From: Halosimplex halophilum
GTDB lineage: Archaea > Halobacteriota > Halobacteria > Halobacteriales > Haloarculaceae
Assembly (NCBI RefSeq): GCF_004698125.1
Contig: NZ_ML214297.1
Coordinates: forward strand, 806,001 to 870,000
Direction: 5' to 3'
DNA: 64,000 nt
A model generated the notes under the pieces. It was not told the origin of the DNA. It searched no databases and was given only the letters and a program-made list of their open reading frames with translations. The position numbers were made by a program, and so were the translations under genes. The stretch's first letter is position 1, and each line of letters opens with the position of its first letter. Of this stretch, positions 51,429 through 60,951 are shown in pieces.

Positions 51429-51496
51429 GGCCGGCGGTTGGCGTCGATGCGCCATAAGTGGCGGCTTCTCGGCCCGGGCGGCGTCGGGACGGGCGG

Positions 51497-51919
51497 CTAC
51501 ACGTCGAAGACGACGTAGGCGTGCCAGCCGTCCGTGGTCTCCGAGAGGTCCATCTCCGAGTAGGTGACCGCCTTCAGGTCCCGCGCCTCGACGTCGGCGA
51601 GGGGGATCCCCCGCGCCGACCCGGAGAGGTGCCACTCGCCGTCGGCTGACGAGGGCGCTGTCACCGCGGCCTCATTGTCGACCGGGAGGACGCCGCGCAC
51701 GTCGCGCTCGTAGATGAGTTCGTCGAGGTAGTCGAACAGCAGCGCCTCGCGGCCCTCGGCCGTGACGGACAGTTCGAAGCGCTCGCCGCCCTCCGCGGGG
51801 ATCTCGTCGCACATCGCCGCGGCCATGCCGTCGGCGACGGCGCCGAAGACGGCGTCCAGCGACTCCCCGCTGGCCTCGACGGCCACGTCGGCGGTGTGGT
51901 CCCGGAGCGCGAAACTCAC
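51497..51919 (-). CDS. Archease (RtcB activator)
   Basis: A 140-residue archease. Motifs: ALRDHTADVAVEASGESL with the conserved H-T-A-D metal site, FDYLDELIYERDV, and the strand end VKAVTYSEMDL-type (here LKAVTYSEMDL), then WHAYVVFDV. Archease speeds GMP transfer to RtcB and widens its NTP use. GTG start overlaps the stop of the DUF502 gene (GTGA), so it is translated with it. Asp/Glu ligands appear intact. Confidence 0.95.
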   Translation of the reverse strand: MSFALRDHTADVAVEASGESLDAVFGAVADGMAAAMCDEIPAEGGERFELSVTAEGREALLFDYLDELIYERDVRGVLPVDNEAAVTAPSSADGEWHLSGSARGIPLADVEARDLKAVTYSEMDLSETTDGWHAYVVFDV

Positions 51920-52944
51920 GCGTCGCCCCCCGTGGCGTCCCTGTCGGGCGACGCGTCGCCGGATCCATCGGCCGCGTCGCCGGGTCCGTCGGCCGCGTCG
52001 TCCAGTTCGTCGGTCCCGTCGCCGGTCTGTTCGAGCATGTAGTGGCGGACGGCCTCCTCGTCGTCGACCTCGGACTCGTCGATGTCGGGGTGGATCGCGG
52101 CGAACTCCCGGCGGGCCTGTTCGCGCAGGTCGTCGGCCGCGTCGCCGGTCAGGTCGCTCAGGTCGTCGACGGTGCGTGTCCCCCACGCGCTCAGGTCGTC
52201 GACGCCGTCGCGGGCCTGCTTCCGGATCGTATCGAGGTCGACGAGCTCCTCCGGCGGGTCCTCGTCGGTCCGGTCGCCGGTGGCCACGCCGCTGGTGACG
52301 ATCGAGCGGATCCCCTCCTCGACGGTCAGGTCCACGTCGTACACCCGGTCGTCGGAGACGTGGACGACGTACCCGCCCATCACGGGGTTGGGCGCCAGCG
52401 GCATGAACAGCGTCGTCACGTCGTCGTGGCCGGTGGTGTCGCCGATGGTCGGCGGCGCGTCCGCGGTGACGAACGCCAGCGAATACGAGCCCTCGCGGGG
52501 GAACTCGACGAGCTTCACCTCGCGGAAGCTCTCGGCGTCGTTCGACAGGAGCAGCTCGGTCATCTCGTTGAAGCTCGTGTAGAGCGAGCCGATCCCGGGG
52601 ATGCGAGCCATGAGCGTGTCGAACACGCGTTCGAAGCCGTTGCCCGAGCGGGTCTCGGCGACGAGCCCGATCACGAAGATGAGCGTGACGAACGTCAGGA
52701 CCGCGAGCAGCTCCATCACGAGCGGCGAGAGGTCCGACCCGATACCGTAGTTCTCGCTGAGGAAGGCGACGACCGGGCTGATCGCCTGGAGGATGAAGTT
52801 GACGACGAACGCGAGGATCATCACCGTGATCAGGAGGGGGATCGTCAGCGCGGCGCCGGAGAGGAACACCTGCCGGACCTTCCGGGAGAGGGTCGTCCAC
52901 GAGGGGCCCGCGTCGGTGACGGACCCGGACGAGAGCAGTACCAT
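51916..52944 (-). CDS. DUF502 family membrane protein
   Basis: A 342-residue protein. Two hydrophobic segments (about 25-60 and 78-98) flank the family segment; then RSGNGFERVFDTLMARIPGIGSLYTSF, and FPREGSYSLAFVT, PLAPNPVMGGYVVHV typical of DUF502. The last 120 residues are acidic and helical with a disordered Asp/Gly end. DUF502 proteins are cell-envelope proteins of unknown role. Overlap with archease (4 bp) suggests co-expression. Confidence 0.88.
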   Translation of the reverse strand: MVLLSSGSVTDAGPSWTTLSRKVRQVFLSGAALTIPLLITVMILAFVVNFILQAISPVVAFLSENYGIGSDLSPLVMELLAVLTFVTLIFVIGLVAETRSGNGFERVFDTLMARIPGIGSLYTSFNEMTELLLSNDAESFREVKLVEFPREGSYSLAFVTADAPPTIGDTTGHDDVTTLFMPLAPNPVMGGYVVHVSDDRVYDVDLTVEEGIRSIVTSGVATGDRTDEDPPEELVDLDTIRKQARDGVDDLSAWGTRTVDDLSDLTGDAADDLREQARREFAAIHPDIDESEVDDEEAVRHYMLEQTGDGTDELDDAADGPGDAADGSGDASPDRDATGGDA

Positions 52945-53017
52945 ACGCTCACCTGCGCCCGACTCGCCGAAAGGTTTGCGACCGTCCGCGTCCCGCGACC
53001 CGTCCGACGCCGATGGA

Positions 53018-53024
53018 ATTATAG
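53018..53024 (+). promoter_or_regulatory. TATA box of the RimI-like gene
   Basis: 'attatag', 26-32 nt before the GTG at 53050. It fixes the start as leaderless; the long open frame upstream is non-coding. Confidence 0.6.
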
Positions 53025-53049
53025 TGGCTTACACGCTACAGCCCGGATA

Positions 53050-53535
53050 GTGAGCGTCAACGTCGAGCGACGGGTTGTCGACCCGGGGGACGCCGACTAC
53101 GTCGAGCAGGCCTGGCAACTCAAAGAGCGGATCCGCGCGGACGAGGGCGTCCTCCGCCAGCGACGCGGCTTCTTCGAGAACGCCTACCGCCGCTCGACGG
53201 TCTACCTGTTCGTCGACCGGAGCGACCGCGACGCGCTCGTCGGGTTCGCCGCCGTCCGCCGGGACGGCTACATCCTCTTTCTCGCCGTCGACGCCGACTA
53301 CCGCGGCGAGGGCTTCGGCGAGGCGCTGGTCGCCCGCGTCGCCGAGGACTACAGCTCCGTGACCTGCCACGCCCGCACGACCAACCGCGAGGCGATCAAC
53401 TTCTACCAGCACATCGGCTTCACCATCGAGCGCCGCATCGACGACTACTACGAGGACGGCGGCGACGCCTACTACCTCAAGCTCGGCGAGGACGAGGGGC
53501 TCGCCGACCGCCTCTCGAAACTGCTCGGCGGGTAG
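53050..53535 (+). CDS. GNAT acetyltransferase, RimI-like
   Basis: A 161-residue acetyltransferase. Strands GFAAVRRDGYILFLAVDADYRGEGFGEALV contain motif A (R-G-E-G-F-G), then CHARTTNREAINFYQHIGFTI is motif B. This matches RimI-type N-terminal protein acetyltransferases, which modify ribosomal proteins or nascent N-termini. GTG start with a TATA box 26-32 nt upstream. Confidence 0.88.
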   Translation: MSVNVERRVVDPGDADYVEQAWQLKERIRADEGVLRQRRGFFENAYRRSTVYLFVDRSDRDALVGFAAVRRDGYILFLAVDADYRGEGFGEALVARVAEDYSSVTCHARTTNREAINFYQHIGFTIERRIDDYYEDGGDAYYLKLGEDEGLADRLSKLLGG

Positions 53536-53622
53536 CGGGACCGCTATCGGGGAGACGGTCTTCCCAGCCGCGGTCGGCGGTGAGCGAAACCGCTTTCACG
53601 AACGGTCCGAAACCGGGTAGCC

Positions 53623-54783
53623 GTGCAGGAACAGACGCGGGCGTACCTCCGGGGGCGGTTCGGCGACCACTACCGCCGGACGGACCTCTCGCCGCCGCCC
53701 GAGGCCAACGAGCGCGAGTGGGGCTACGTCCCCTGGACCGACGGCCCCGGCGAGACGATGGTGCGCCACCGCTCGCTGCTCGACATGGGCAACCTCGACG
53801 ACTTCCTCGCCCGCGAACGGCCGAAACACGTCTACTTCTCGGCCGGCCGCTACGAGAGCCCCGGCGCGAGCTCGATGGGCGAGAAGACCTGGCGCTCCTC
53901 CGATCTCGTCTTCGACCTGGACGCCGACCACCTGCCCTCGGTGACCCTCGGCGAGGACAGCTACGCCGAGATGCTCGCGAAGTGCAAGGACGCGCTGCGG
54001 CGCCTGCTGGACTTCCTCGACGACGACTTCGGCTTCGAGGACATGACGGTCGTCTTCTCAGGCGGCCGGGGCTACCACGTCCACGTCCGCGACGAGACGG
54101 TGCAGGAGCTGGGGAGCGACGCGCGCCGGGAGATCGTCGACTACGTGCGCGGCATCGGGCTGGACCAGGAGTACGTCCAGACCAGCGAGATGCGCGGCGG
54201 CGTCAGCCGGCGAGTCGTCCGGACCGAGGGCGGCTGGGGTCGACGGGTCCACGAACACCTCCTCGAATTCGTCGACGACCTGCTCGCGATGGACGACGAC
54301 GAGGCGAAGGCCCGGCTGCAGGAGCTGGACGGCATCGGCGAGGGCCGCGCCGAGACCGTCTACGGCGCCCTGGAGAACAACGCCGAGGCGCTGGAGGCGG
54401 GCAACGTCGAACTCGGCGGCGTCGGGCTGCGGACGCTGCTCGACGCGTTCGTCGCCGAGGTCGTCGAACAGCAGAACGCACCCATCGACGAGCCGGTGAC
54501 GACCGACGTGAACAGGCTGATCCGGCTGCCGGGCAGCCTCCACGGCGGCAGCGCGCTGGCGGTGCGACGCATCGACCGGGCGGACCTGGACGCGTTCGAC
54601 CCGCTGGTCGACGCCGTCCCGGAGACGTTCGTCGGCCACGAGATCAGCGTCGAGGTGACCGACCCCGGCACCGTGGAACTGCGTGGCGATACCTTTAATC
54701 TCCAGGCGGGCGAGTCGTCCGTTCCGGAGTACCTCGGCGCGTTCCTGATGGCCAGAGGCCGCGCCGAGAAGGCACCAGAATGA
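53623..54783 (+). CDS. priS: DNA primase small subunit PriS
   Basis: A 386-residue archaeo-eukaryotic primase catalytic subunit. It makes short primers for replication with PriL. Motif I DLVFDLDADH near 93 gives the metal-binding aspartates; motif II VFSGGRGYHVHVRDE near 143 gives the SGGRGxH signature; motif III RLIRLPGSLHGGSAL near 290. GTG start with 'cgctttcac' promoter-like sequence about 30 nt upstream. It is 13 nt ahead of the GINS gene, the standard archaeal pair. Confidence 0.96.
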   Translation: MQEQTRAYLRGRFGDHYRRTDLSPPPEANEREWGYVPWTDGPGETMVRHRSLLDMGNLDDFLARERPKHVYFSAGRYESPGASSMGEKTWRSSDLVFDLDADHLPSVTLGEDSYAEMLAKCKDALRRLLDFLDDDFGFEDMTVVFSGGRGYHVHVRDETVQELGSDARREIVDYVRGIGLDQEYVQTSEMRGGVSRRVVRTEGGWGRRVHEHLLEFVDDLLAMDDDEAKARLQELDGIGEGRAETVYGALENNAEALEAGNVELGGVGLRTLLDAFVAEVVEQQNAPIDEPVTTDVNRLIRLPGSLHGGSALAVRRIDRADLDAFDPLVDAVPETFVGHEISVEVTDPGTVELRGDTFNLQAGESSVPEYLGAFLMARGRAEKAPE

Positions 54784-54796
54784 GAGGCAACCCGCG

Positions 54797-55969
54797 ATGA
54801 TGGACCTGGACGAACTGCGCTCGGTACAGAGCCGCGAACGACAGACCGACAGCCTCCAGCAGCTGCGGGAGTCGTTCTACCGGGACGCCGGGGAGTTCAT
54901 CCAGCAGCTGCACCGCGAGCGCGAGCGCGCCGCCGAGGAGGCAGACGACCCCTGGGACGCCCCGGAGGTCAACCGCCTCAGCGACGACATCGACACGGCC
55001 GAGGGGACGGTCGAGGCCATCTACGAGCGCCGCGTCGGCAAGATCGTCAAGATGGCGTCGCTCGCCGCCGCGGACATGCCGACCGAGGACGAGGGACTCA
55101 CCGCCGAGGAGCGCAGCCTCTTCGAGACGCTCGTCGGCGCGATCGAGGAGAACCGCGCGCGCGTCGAGGCGGTCATCGACGGGGAGAACCCCGCCGCCGC
55201 GGCCGCCGACGTGGAGACGGGCGTCGAAACCGCCGCGGGAGCCGACCCGGCGACCGGCGGGGCGGACGAACCCGCTCCCCCGGCCGACACGGGCGCGTCG
55301 GGCGAGGCGCCCGCCGATCACCCGCCGGATTCGCCGACGAGCGACCCGGACGCGAGCGGCTCGCCCGGCGCCGATCCGTCCGCCGCCGGCCCGACACGCG
55401 ACTCCGCCGGCGGGGACGGCGAGCGCGGCGAGGTGCCGAGCGATCCCGCGGACCTCGGCGACGCCCCGGCCGCGTCCGGCGCCGGCGGCGAGCCGACCCC
55501 GAGCCCGCCCGGGGACGAACCGGCCGGGGCCTCGGGCGTCGACGCCGCCGACCTGATGGGCGACGGCTCGGAGACGGCCGACGCAGGGGACGCGACGGAC
55601 GACACCGGCCCGGCCGCGCCGCCGGAGGAGTCGGACGACGGGGGCCGCGACCACCCCCCGCAGGCCGACGGGGGCGCCGGTGCGGTCGACGCCGGGGGGA
55701 GTCCCGAGTCCGGTCGCGAGACCGGCCCGGCGGTCCCGGCGGGCGACGGCGCCACGACCGAATCCGCGTCGCCTTCGCCCGACGAGGCGACGGGCGGCGC
55801 GGAGGACGCGTCGGTCGACCGCGCGACCGTGAGGATCACCAGCGACGTGGGCGAGATCTTCGGCGTCGACCAGCGGGCCTACGACCTCACCGCCGAGGAC
55901 GTGGTGACGCTGCCCGAGGCCAACGCCGGGCCGCTCGTCGAGCGCGACGCCGCCGAGCGGCTGGACTGA
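54797..55969 (+). CDS. GINS complex subunit (Gins51-type) with long disordered insert
   Basis: A 390-residue protein. Residues 1-125 are the helical A-domain (VQSRERQTDSLQQLRESFY, YERRVGKIVKMASL, EERSLFETLVGAIEENRARV). The C-terminal 50 residues (VRITSDVGEIFGVDQRAYDL...DVVTLPEANAGPLVE) form the small beta B-domain. Between them is an almost 200-residue acidic Gly/Pro/Ala/Asp linker, far longer than in other archaea. GINS links Cdc45/GAN and MCM in the replisome. Operon with priS. Confidence 0.9.
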   Translation: MMDLDELRSVQSRERQTDSLQQLRESFYRDAGEFIQQLHRERERAAEEADDPWDAPEVNRLSDDIDTAEGTVEAIYERRVGKIVKMASLAAADMPTEDEGLTAEERSLFETLVGAIEENRARVEAVIDGENPAAAAADVETGVETAAGADPATGGADEPAPPADTGASGEAPADHPPDSPTSDPDASGSPGADPSAAGPTRDSAGGDGERGEVPSDPADLGDAPAASGAGGEPTPSPPGDEPAGASGVDAADLMGDGSETADAGDATDDTGPAAPPEESDDGGRDHPPQADGGAGAVDAGGSPESGRETGPAVPAGDGATTESASPSPDEATGGAEDASVDRATVRITSDVGEIFGVDQRAYDLTAEDVVTLPEANAGPLVERDAAERLD

Positions 55970-56060
55970 CCCCGTATCTCCCGGCGAGAAAGTGACCGTC
56001 GAGCCGCGGCTTCGGTTTCGATTCGTGGCCGGTGAATCGGTGTGAGTCGGATCCGACCCG

Positions 56061-57224
56061 TCAGGTCGGGTCGGGACGGGACCCGAGCGTGAGTTCGACG
56101 GTCCGTTCATCGCCGTCGCGGAGGACGGTCACGTCGATGGTGTCGCCGGGGCTGGTCTCCAGCGCGAGGAAGCTGGCGAGCGTCTCCCTGGTAGGGATCG
56201 CGGTTCCGTCCATCGAGACGACCACGTCGCCGCCGGTCCCGACGCCGGGCTGGCCGGCCACGGTCGTCTCGCCGGTGGACCCCTGGAGGACCCCGTCAGA
56301 GGGGCCGCCGTCGCGGACGAGGTCGATGTAGACGCCGACGCGCTCGTCCACGTCGTTGGCCTCGGCGTGCAGCGGGTCGACCGTCTGGAGGCGGACGCCC
56401 ATGTAGGAGTGTTCGTACTCGCCGTCTTCGAGCAGTGCGGGGACCACTCTGCGGGTGAGCGGCGCGGAGATGCCGAAGCCGATGTTGTCGCCGCCGCCCG
56501 AGTTGATGACGCCCGCGACGACCCCGTCGAGCGTGACCAGCGGGCCGCCGGAGTTGCCGGGGTTGACCGGCGCGTCCGTCTGGATCGCGTCGGGGATGCT
56601 GAAGTTGTTGGGCGCGGGGAGCGTCCGGTTGACGCCGCTGACGATCCCGGCCGAGACGGACCCGGAGTAGCCGAAGGGGTTGCCGATGGCGATGACTTCC
56701 GTCCCCACGTCGGGGTCTGACTCGCGCAGCGCCAGCGGCTCGGCGCTCTCGGGCAGCTCCTCGACGGAGAGGACCGCGAGGTCGCTGTACACGTCCGTCC
56801 CCTCGACGGTGGCGTCGAGCCAGCCGCTGTCGCTGAACCGGAGGTAGATCGTCTCGGCCCCCTCGACGACGTGCTGGTTCGTGACGACGTGGCCGTCGCT
56901 GTAGACGAAGCCGGTGCCCTGTGAGGGGCTCGGTGCCCCGGTGTACACCTGGATCTGGGCGACCGACGGGACGGTCGAGCGGTACACCTCGGCGTAGGTG
57001 CTCTCCCCGTCGGCGTCGAACTGCTCGAAGTCGCCGGCGGCGCCGTCCGCGCCGCCGTTCCCGTCCGCCGGACCGGAGCCCGGCGTCGACGGATCGGGGT
57101 CGACCGGCGTCGTGTCCTCGGCCTCGCCGCCGAGGATCGAGTCGGAACAGCCCGCGACGCCCGCCGACAGCGCCGTGCCGCAGGCCGCGAGGAACCGTCG
57201 CCGCGACGAGTCGGAGTCGTCCAT
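56061..57224 (-). CDS. HtrA/DegP-type serine protease, Tat lipoprotein with PDZ domain
   Basis: A 387-residue protein. Tat motif SSRRRFLAACG (6-16) and lipobox GVAGC with Cys26 send it folded to the outside, lipid-anchored. An Asp/Gly/Pro linker (27-70) leads to a trypsin-like domain with the triad His118 (TNQHVVEG), Asp148 (YSDLAVL) and Ser225 (NPGNSGGP). A PDZ domain ends the protein (about 285-385, GDVVVSMDGTAIPT). It degrades or refolds damaged exported proteins. The ATG at 57224 lies 25-31 nt after 'ttttatt'. Confidence 0.93.
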   Translation of the reverse strand: MDDSDSSRRRFLAACGTALSAGVAGCSDSILGGEAEDTTPVDPDPSTPGSGPADGNGGADGAAGDFEQFDADGESTYAEVYRSTVPSVAQIQVYTGAPSPSQGTGFVYSDGHVVTNQHVVEGAETIYLRFSDSGWLDATVEGTDVYSDLAVLSVEELPESAEPLALRESDPDVGTEVIAIGNPFGYSGSVSAGIVSGVNRTLPAPNNFSIPDAIQTDAPVNPGNSGGPLVTLDGVVAGVINSGGGDNIGFGISAPLTRRVVPALLEDGEYEHSYMGVRLQTVDPLHAEANDVDERVGVYIDLVRDGGPSDGVLQGSTGETTVAGQPGVGTGGDVVVSMDGTAIPTRETLASFLALETSPGDTIDVTVLRDGDERTVELTLGSRPDPT

Positions 57225-57248
57225 ACCGGGACTGTAGGACACCAGCCG

Positions 57249-57255
57249 AATAAAA
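57249..57255 (-). promoter_or_regulatory. TATA box of the HtrA gene
   Basis: 'ttttatt' on the minus strand, 25-31 nt before the ATG at 57224; it favours that start over a GTG at 57242. Confidence 0.6.
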
Positions 57256-57374
57256 CCGCGGACGCACCGGGCCGGACCGACCGGGGCCGGAGCCGGGGGC
57301 CGGCGGCAGGTTCCAGAGAGTCTCTCCCCCTGAGTCGGGTTTTTGAGCGCGAGCGGTCAAGCGGTGGCGACCGA

Positions 57375-59306
57375 ATGGCACGTCCCGACCCACACGGCAG
57401 TTTCGACGAGATCCGCGAGGAAGTCGACGGCCGCCCGATGCTCAGCCTGTTCCGCTACGCGACCCCCTACTGGGCGCCGCTGGCGCTCGGCGTCGTCTCG
57501 ACGATGGTCAACCGCGTCGCGCGCCTGTTCCCGGCGCTGCTCATCGCGGCCGCCATCGACCTCGCGGTCAACCCCTCCGGCACCGCCAGCAGCGTCCTCT
57601 CGGCGGTGGGCATCGTCCCGGCCGAACCCGTCCCGCTCGACGACACCGCCGCCAGACTCGACCTGCTGTACTACCTCGGCGCGCTCGCGGCGGGCGCCTA
57701 CGTCGTCCAGTCGGTCAGTCACTTCGGGTCGCGCTACTTCTTCCAGACGACCGCCCAGCGCATCCAGCACGACCTGCGGCTGGACACCTACGACCACATG
57801 CAGCGGCTGTCGCTGGACTTCTTCAACAACCACCAGACCGGCGGCATGATGTCGATCCTCAACAGCGACATCAACCGGCTGGAGGACTTCTTCAACGCCG
57901 AGATCCGCGAGATCACGCGGGCGATCATGATCTTCACGCTCGTCGGCGGGTGGATGATCTACACGGCGCCGTGGCTCGGGTTCCTCGTGCTCGTGCCGGT
58001 GCCGATCATCGCGCTGATCACCGCGAAGTTCATCATCTGGATCGAGCCGAAGTACAAGCGGATCCGCGAGCTGGTCGCGCGGATGAACACCCGGCTGTCG
58101 AACAACCTCGGGGGCGCGGCCATCGTCAAATCGTTCGACCGCTACGACGTGGAGCGGGACCGCGTCGCCGAGCAGTCCGGCGGCTACCGCGACGAGAAGA
58201 TCGACGCCATCACCGTCCGGAAGGCCTTCTTCGCCTCGCTGCGGCTGCTCGTCGGCGCGATGTTCGTGACCATCCTCGTCCTCGGCGGCCGCGACGCCGT
58301 CACCGCGGGCGGCCTGACCGCCGGCGCCTTCGTCACCTACTTCATGTTCCTGCGCTACCTCGACGGCCCGATGACCCGCATCGGGAAGACCGCCAACAAC
58401 TACCAGAAGGCCAAATCGAGCGCCGAGCGCGTCTTCGGCGTCCTCGGCTACACCGCCGACGTGACGACCGCCGAGGACGGCCACGCCCCCGACTCGGTCG
58501 ACGGCCGCGTCGCGTTCGACGACGTGGACTTCAGCTACGCCGAGGGCGGCGAACAGATCCTCGACGGCGTCGACCTCGAAGTCGAGGCCGGAGAGACGGT
58601 CGGGTTCGCCGGCACGAGCGGGTCGGGGAAGTCCACCCTGCTCAAGCTCCCGCCGCGGTTCTACGACGTGGACTCCGGGGCCGTCCGGATCGACGGGACG
58701 GACGTTCGCGAGTTCGACCTGCAGACGCTGCGCAACCGGATCGGCGTCGTCGAGCAGGACCCGTACATGTTCTCCGGGACCATCCGCGAGAACGTCGCCT
58801 ACGGTGACGCCGAGCTGTTCCGCTCGGTGCTGGCCAACTACGACGACATCCCGGCGGAGGTCGACCGGCGCGTCCGCGAGGCCGCGGAGGCGGCCGGCGC
58901 CCACGAGTTCGTCACCGACCTCCCGGACGGCTACGACACGATGGTCGGCGAGCGCGGCGTCAAGCTCTCCGGCGGCCAGCGCCAGCGCGTCTCCATCGCC
59001 CGCACGCTGCTCAACGACCCCGACGTGATAATCCTGGACGAGGCGACCTCGGACGTGGACACGGAGACGGAGGAGCTCATCCAGCGCAACCTGGAGGCGC
59101 TGACGGCCGACCGGACCGCGTTCGTCATCGCCCACCGGCTGTCGACCATCCAGGACGCGGACCGCATCGTCGTCATGGACGACGGCGAGGTGATCGAGAC
59201 GGGCACCCACGAGGAACTCGTCGACGAGGGCGGCGCCTACGCGGGCCTGTGGGCCTCCCAGACCGACGAGAACGCCGCGAAGAGCCCCGTCGGGGCAGAC
59301 GACTGA
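57375..59306 (+). CDS. ABC exporter (fused permease and ATPase)
   Basis: A 643-residue half-transporter. The membrane domain (about 25-345) has six helices with the type I exporter segments [30 protein letters not shown] and RVFGVLGY at its end. The ATPase has Walker [31 protein letters not shown], signature [16 protein letters not shown], Walker [13 protein letters not shown] and the H-loop IAHRLST. Works as a homodimer or with a partner; substrate may be lipid, peptide or drug. A 'gggtttttg' promoter-like element is about 32 nt upstream. Confidence 0.93.
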   Translation: MARPDPHGSFDEIREEVDGRPMLSLFRYATPYWAPLALGVVSTMVNRVARLFPALLIAAAIDLAVNPSGTASSVLSAVGIVPAEPVPLDDTAARLDLLYYLGALAAGAYVVQSVSHFGSRYFFQTTAQRIQHDLRLDTYDHMQRLSLDFFNNHQTGGMMSILNSDINRLEDFFNAEIREITRAIMIFTLVGGWMIYTAPWLGFLVLVPVPIIALITAKFIIWIEPKYKRIRELVARMNTRLSNNLGGAAIVKSFDRYDVERDRVAEQSGGYRDEKIDAITVRKAFFASLRLLVGAMFVTILVLGGRDAVTAGGLTAGAFVTYFMFLRYLDGPMTRIGKTANNYQKAKSSAERVFGVLGYTADVTTAEDGHAPDSVDGRVAFDDVDFSYAEGGEQILDGVDLEVEAGETVGFAGTSGSGKSTLLKLPPRFYDVDSGAVRIDGTDVREFDLQTLRNRIGVVEQDPYMFSGTIRENVAYGDAELFRSVLANYDDIPAEVDRRVREAAEAAGAHEFVTDLPDGYDTMVGERGVKLSGGQRQRVSIARTLLNDPDVIILDEATSDVDTETEELIQRNLEALTADRTAFVIAHRLSTIQDADRIVVMDDGEVIETGTHEELVDEGGAYAGLWASQTDENAAKSPVGADD

Positions 59307-59359
59307 CGGAGCCACCGGCCGGGACAAACTACAACACGGAGTTGCCCGAAGGGGCGGGC

Positions 59360-59707
59360 ATGAGCCGATGGGTCGTGACGGACGAGTCGGGCCGCCCGGA
59401 CTGGCGCCGGCCGGCGCTCCGGGTCGGGCTGGAGATCAGCCTGGTCGCGCTCGTCGCGGGCTACGTCGCGGTCCACCTCTCCTCGCCGCTCGTCGTCGCG
59501 GCCGTCGTCGTCGCGGCCGTCGTCGGGTCGGCCGCGCTCCTGTTCCGCGCGCTCGACCGGCAGGCCTACGCGTGGGTCCGCTACGCGAGCGAGCGCGCCC
59601 GGGAGAGCCAGCGGAAACAGCGGCGGGAGCGCGCCCAGCGCCGACAGCGCCGCCAGCAGGGGAGCGAGCCGAACCAGCCGCGACAGAGTTCCGACGCCGA
59701 GGAGTGA
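59360..59707 (+). CDS. Small membrane protein with basic C-terminal tail
   Basis: A 115-residue protein: an N-terminal cytoplasmic stretch ([18 protein letters not shown]), two hydrophobic segments (about 25-45 and 47-67) and an Arg/Gln-rich helical tail ([17 protein letters not shown]). The tail could bind RNA, DNA or membrane lipids. Function unknown. It is 53 nt after the ABC exporter on the same strand and may be co-transcribed. Confidence 0.7.
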   Translation: MSRWVVTDESGRPDWRRPALRVGLEISLVALVAGYVAVHLSSPLVVAAVVVAAVVGSAALLFRALDRQAYAWVRYASERARESQRKQRRERAQRRQRRQQGSEPNQPRQSSDAEE

Positions 59708-59748
59708 CCGAGAGGACAGCCGCGTCGGCTCCGCCGGCCCGCTCCGAC

Positions 59749-60105
59749 TCAGCCGAGCAACCCGACCAGGGCGGTGAGCAGGATCGCCTGGACGCCGATC
59801 CCGGTGAGCAGGAACCCGAGCGGGACGAGTGCGGAGCCGAGCGACGCGGTCGCGCGCTGGCGGGTGTCGGCGTCCAGCGTCACGCCCGCGTTCGAGGCGG
59901 CGCCGACCTCGGCCATGCCCGACTCGCCCCAGCCGAGGATCACCGCCCCCGGCGTGAGACAGACGAACGCCAGCCCGAGCGTCGTTGCGACCACGTCGTC
60001 GTACGTCGCGCCGCCGAGCCAGAGCCCGCCGTAGACGAGCAGCGTCACGGCGCCGGCGGTCCTGACGCCCCAGCGGTACGCACAGCGGAGGGCATCGTCG
60101 GACAC
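59749..60105 (-). CDS. Small integral membrane protein
   Basis: A 118-residue protein with three hydrophobic segments (about 17-37, 42-62, 95-115) and the amphipathic stretch [22 protein letters not shown] between. No motif recognised. GTG at 60105 is preferred; a TTG at 60132 is less likely because an AT-rich promoter-like 'attttt' lies between the two. Confidence 0.65.
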   Translation of the reverse strand: MSDDALRCAYRWGVRTAGAVTLLVYGGLWLGGATYDDVVATTLGLAFVCLTPGAVILGWGESGMAEVGAASNAGVTLDADTRQRATASLGSALVPLGFLLTGIGVQAILLTALVGLLG

Positions 60106-60213
60106 GACCGGTTCGTCACAGCGAGGCGACAAAAATCGGTCGGCTCCGCGCCCGGCGACGACCTGCCGGTGGTCGTGGCATTAAGTGTGTCTGCCACGTA
60201 CCGTCGACCGACT

Positions 60214-60948
60214 ATGGAGCTGACCTGGCACGGCCACTCGACGTGGCACGTGACGGTGGGAGGTACCGATCTGCTGATCGACCCCTTCTTCGACAACCCG
60301 AAGACCGACCTGTCGCCGGAGGACGTCGACGACCCCGACTACGTCCTGCTGACCCACGGGCACGACGACCACGTCGCCCACGCCGGGGCGTTCACGGACG
60401 CGACGCTCGTCGGCACCCCCGAGGTGACCAACCACGTCGCCGGCGAGGCGGGCTTCGACGAGGACGACGTGATCGGGATGAACCTCGGCGGGACCGTCGA
60501 GGCCGGCGACGCGTTCGTGACGATGCACCGCGCCGACCACACGAACGGGGTCGGGGCCGGCTTCGAGGTGCCCAGCGCCGGGTCGGCCGCGGGATACGTG
60601 ATCTCCGACACGAAGCCGACGCAGGTCGAGGACGCGGAGAGCGAGACGTTCTACCACGCCGGCGACACCGGACTCATGACGGAGATGCGCGACGTGATCG
60701 GGCCGTTCCTCGAACCGGACGCCGCGGCGCTGCCGGTCGGCGACCACTTCACGATGGGTCCGATGCAGGCCGCGGTCGCCGCCGACTGGCTCGACGTCGA
60801 CCACGTCCTCCCGATGCACTACGACACGTTCCCGCCGATCGAGATCGACCCGCAGGACGTCGTCGACGAGGTGGCCGCGACCGGCTCCGACGCCGAGGTC
60901 CACGTCCTCGACGGCGACGAGACGTTCGACCTCTCCGAGGGCTACTGA
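60214..60948 (+). CDS. Metal-dependent hydrolase, UPF0173 / beta-lactamase fold
   Basis: A 244-residue metallo-beta-lactamase fold protein. WHGHSTWHV near 5-13, [23 protein letters not shown] near 46-61 (the HxHxDH metal motif), HRADHTNG near 110, [13 protein letters not shown] near 148 and PMHYDTFPP near 205 complete the zinc site. Substrate unknown in the UPF0173 family. 'attaagtg' about 34 nt upstream is the promoter-like element. Confidence 0.9.
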   Translation: MELTWHGHSTWHVTVGGTDLLIDPFFDNPKTDLSPEDVDDPDYVLLTHGHDDHVAHAGAFTDATLVGTPEVTNHVAGEAGFDEDDVIGMNLGGTVEAGDAFVTMHRADHTNGVGAGFEVPSAGSAAGYVISDTKPTQVEDAESETFYHAGDTGLMTEMRDVIGPFLEPDAAALPVGDHFTMGPMQAAVAADWLDVDHVLPMHYDTFPPIEIDPQDVVDEVAATGSDAEVHVLDGDETFDLSEGY

Positions 60949-60951
60949 CGC

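Noticed and set aside
57242-57242. GTG start for the HtrA protease 18 nt upstream
   Set aside because: The TATA box at 57249-57255 would leave no room for a start there; the ATG at 57224 fits the leaderless spacing and begins the Tat signal.
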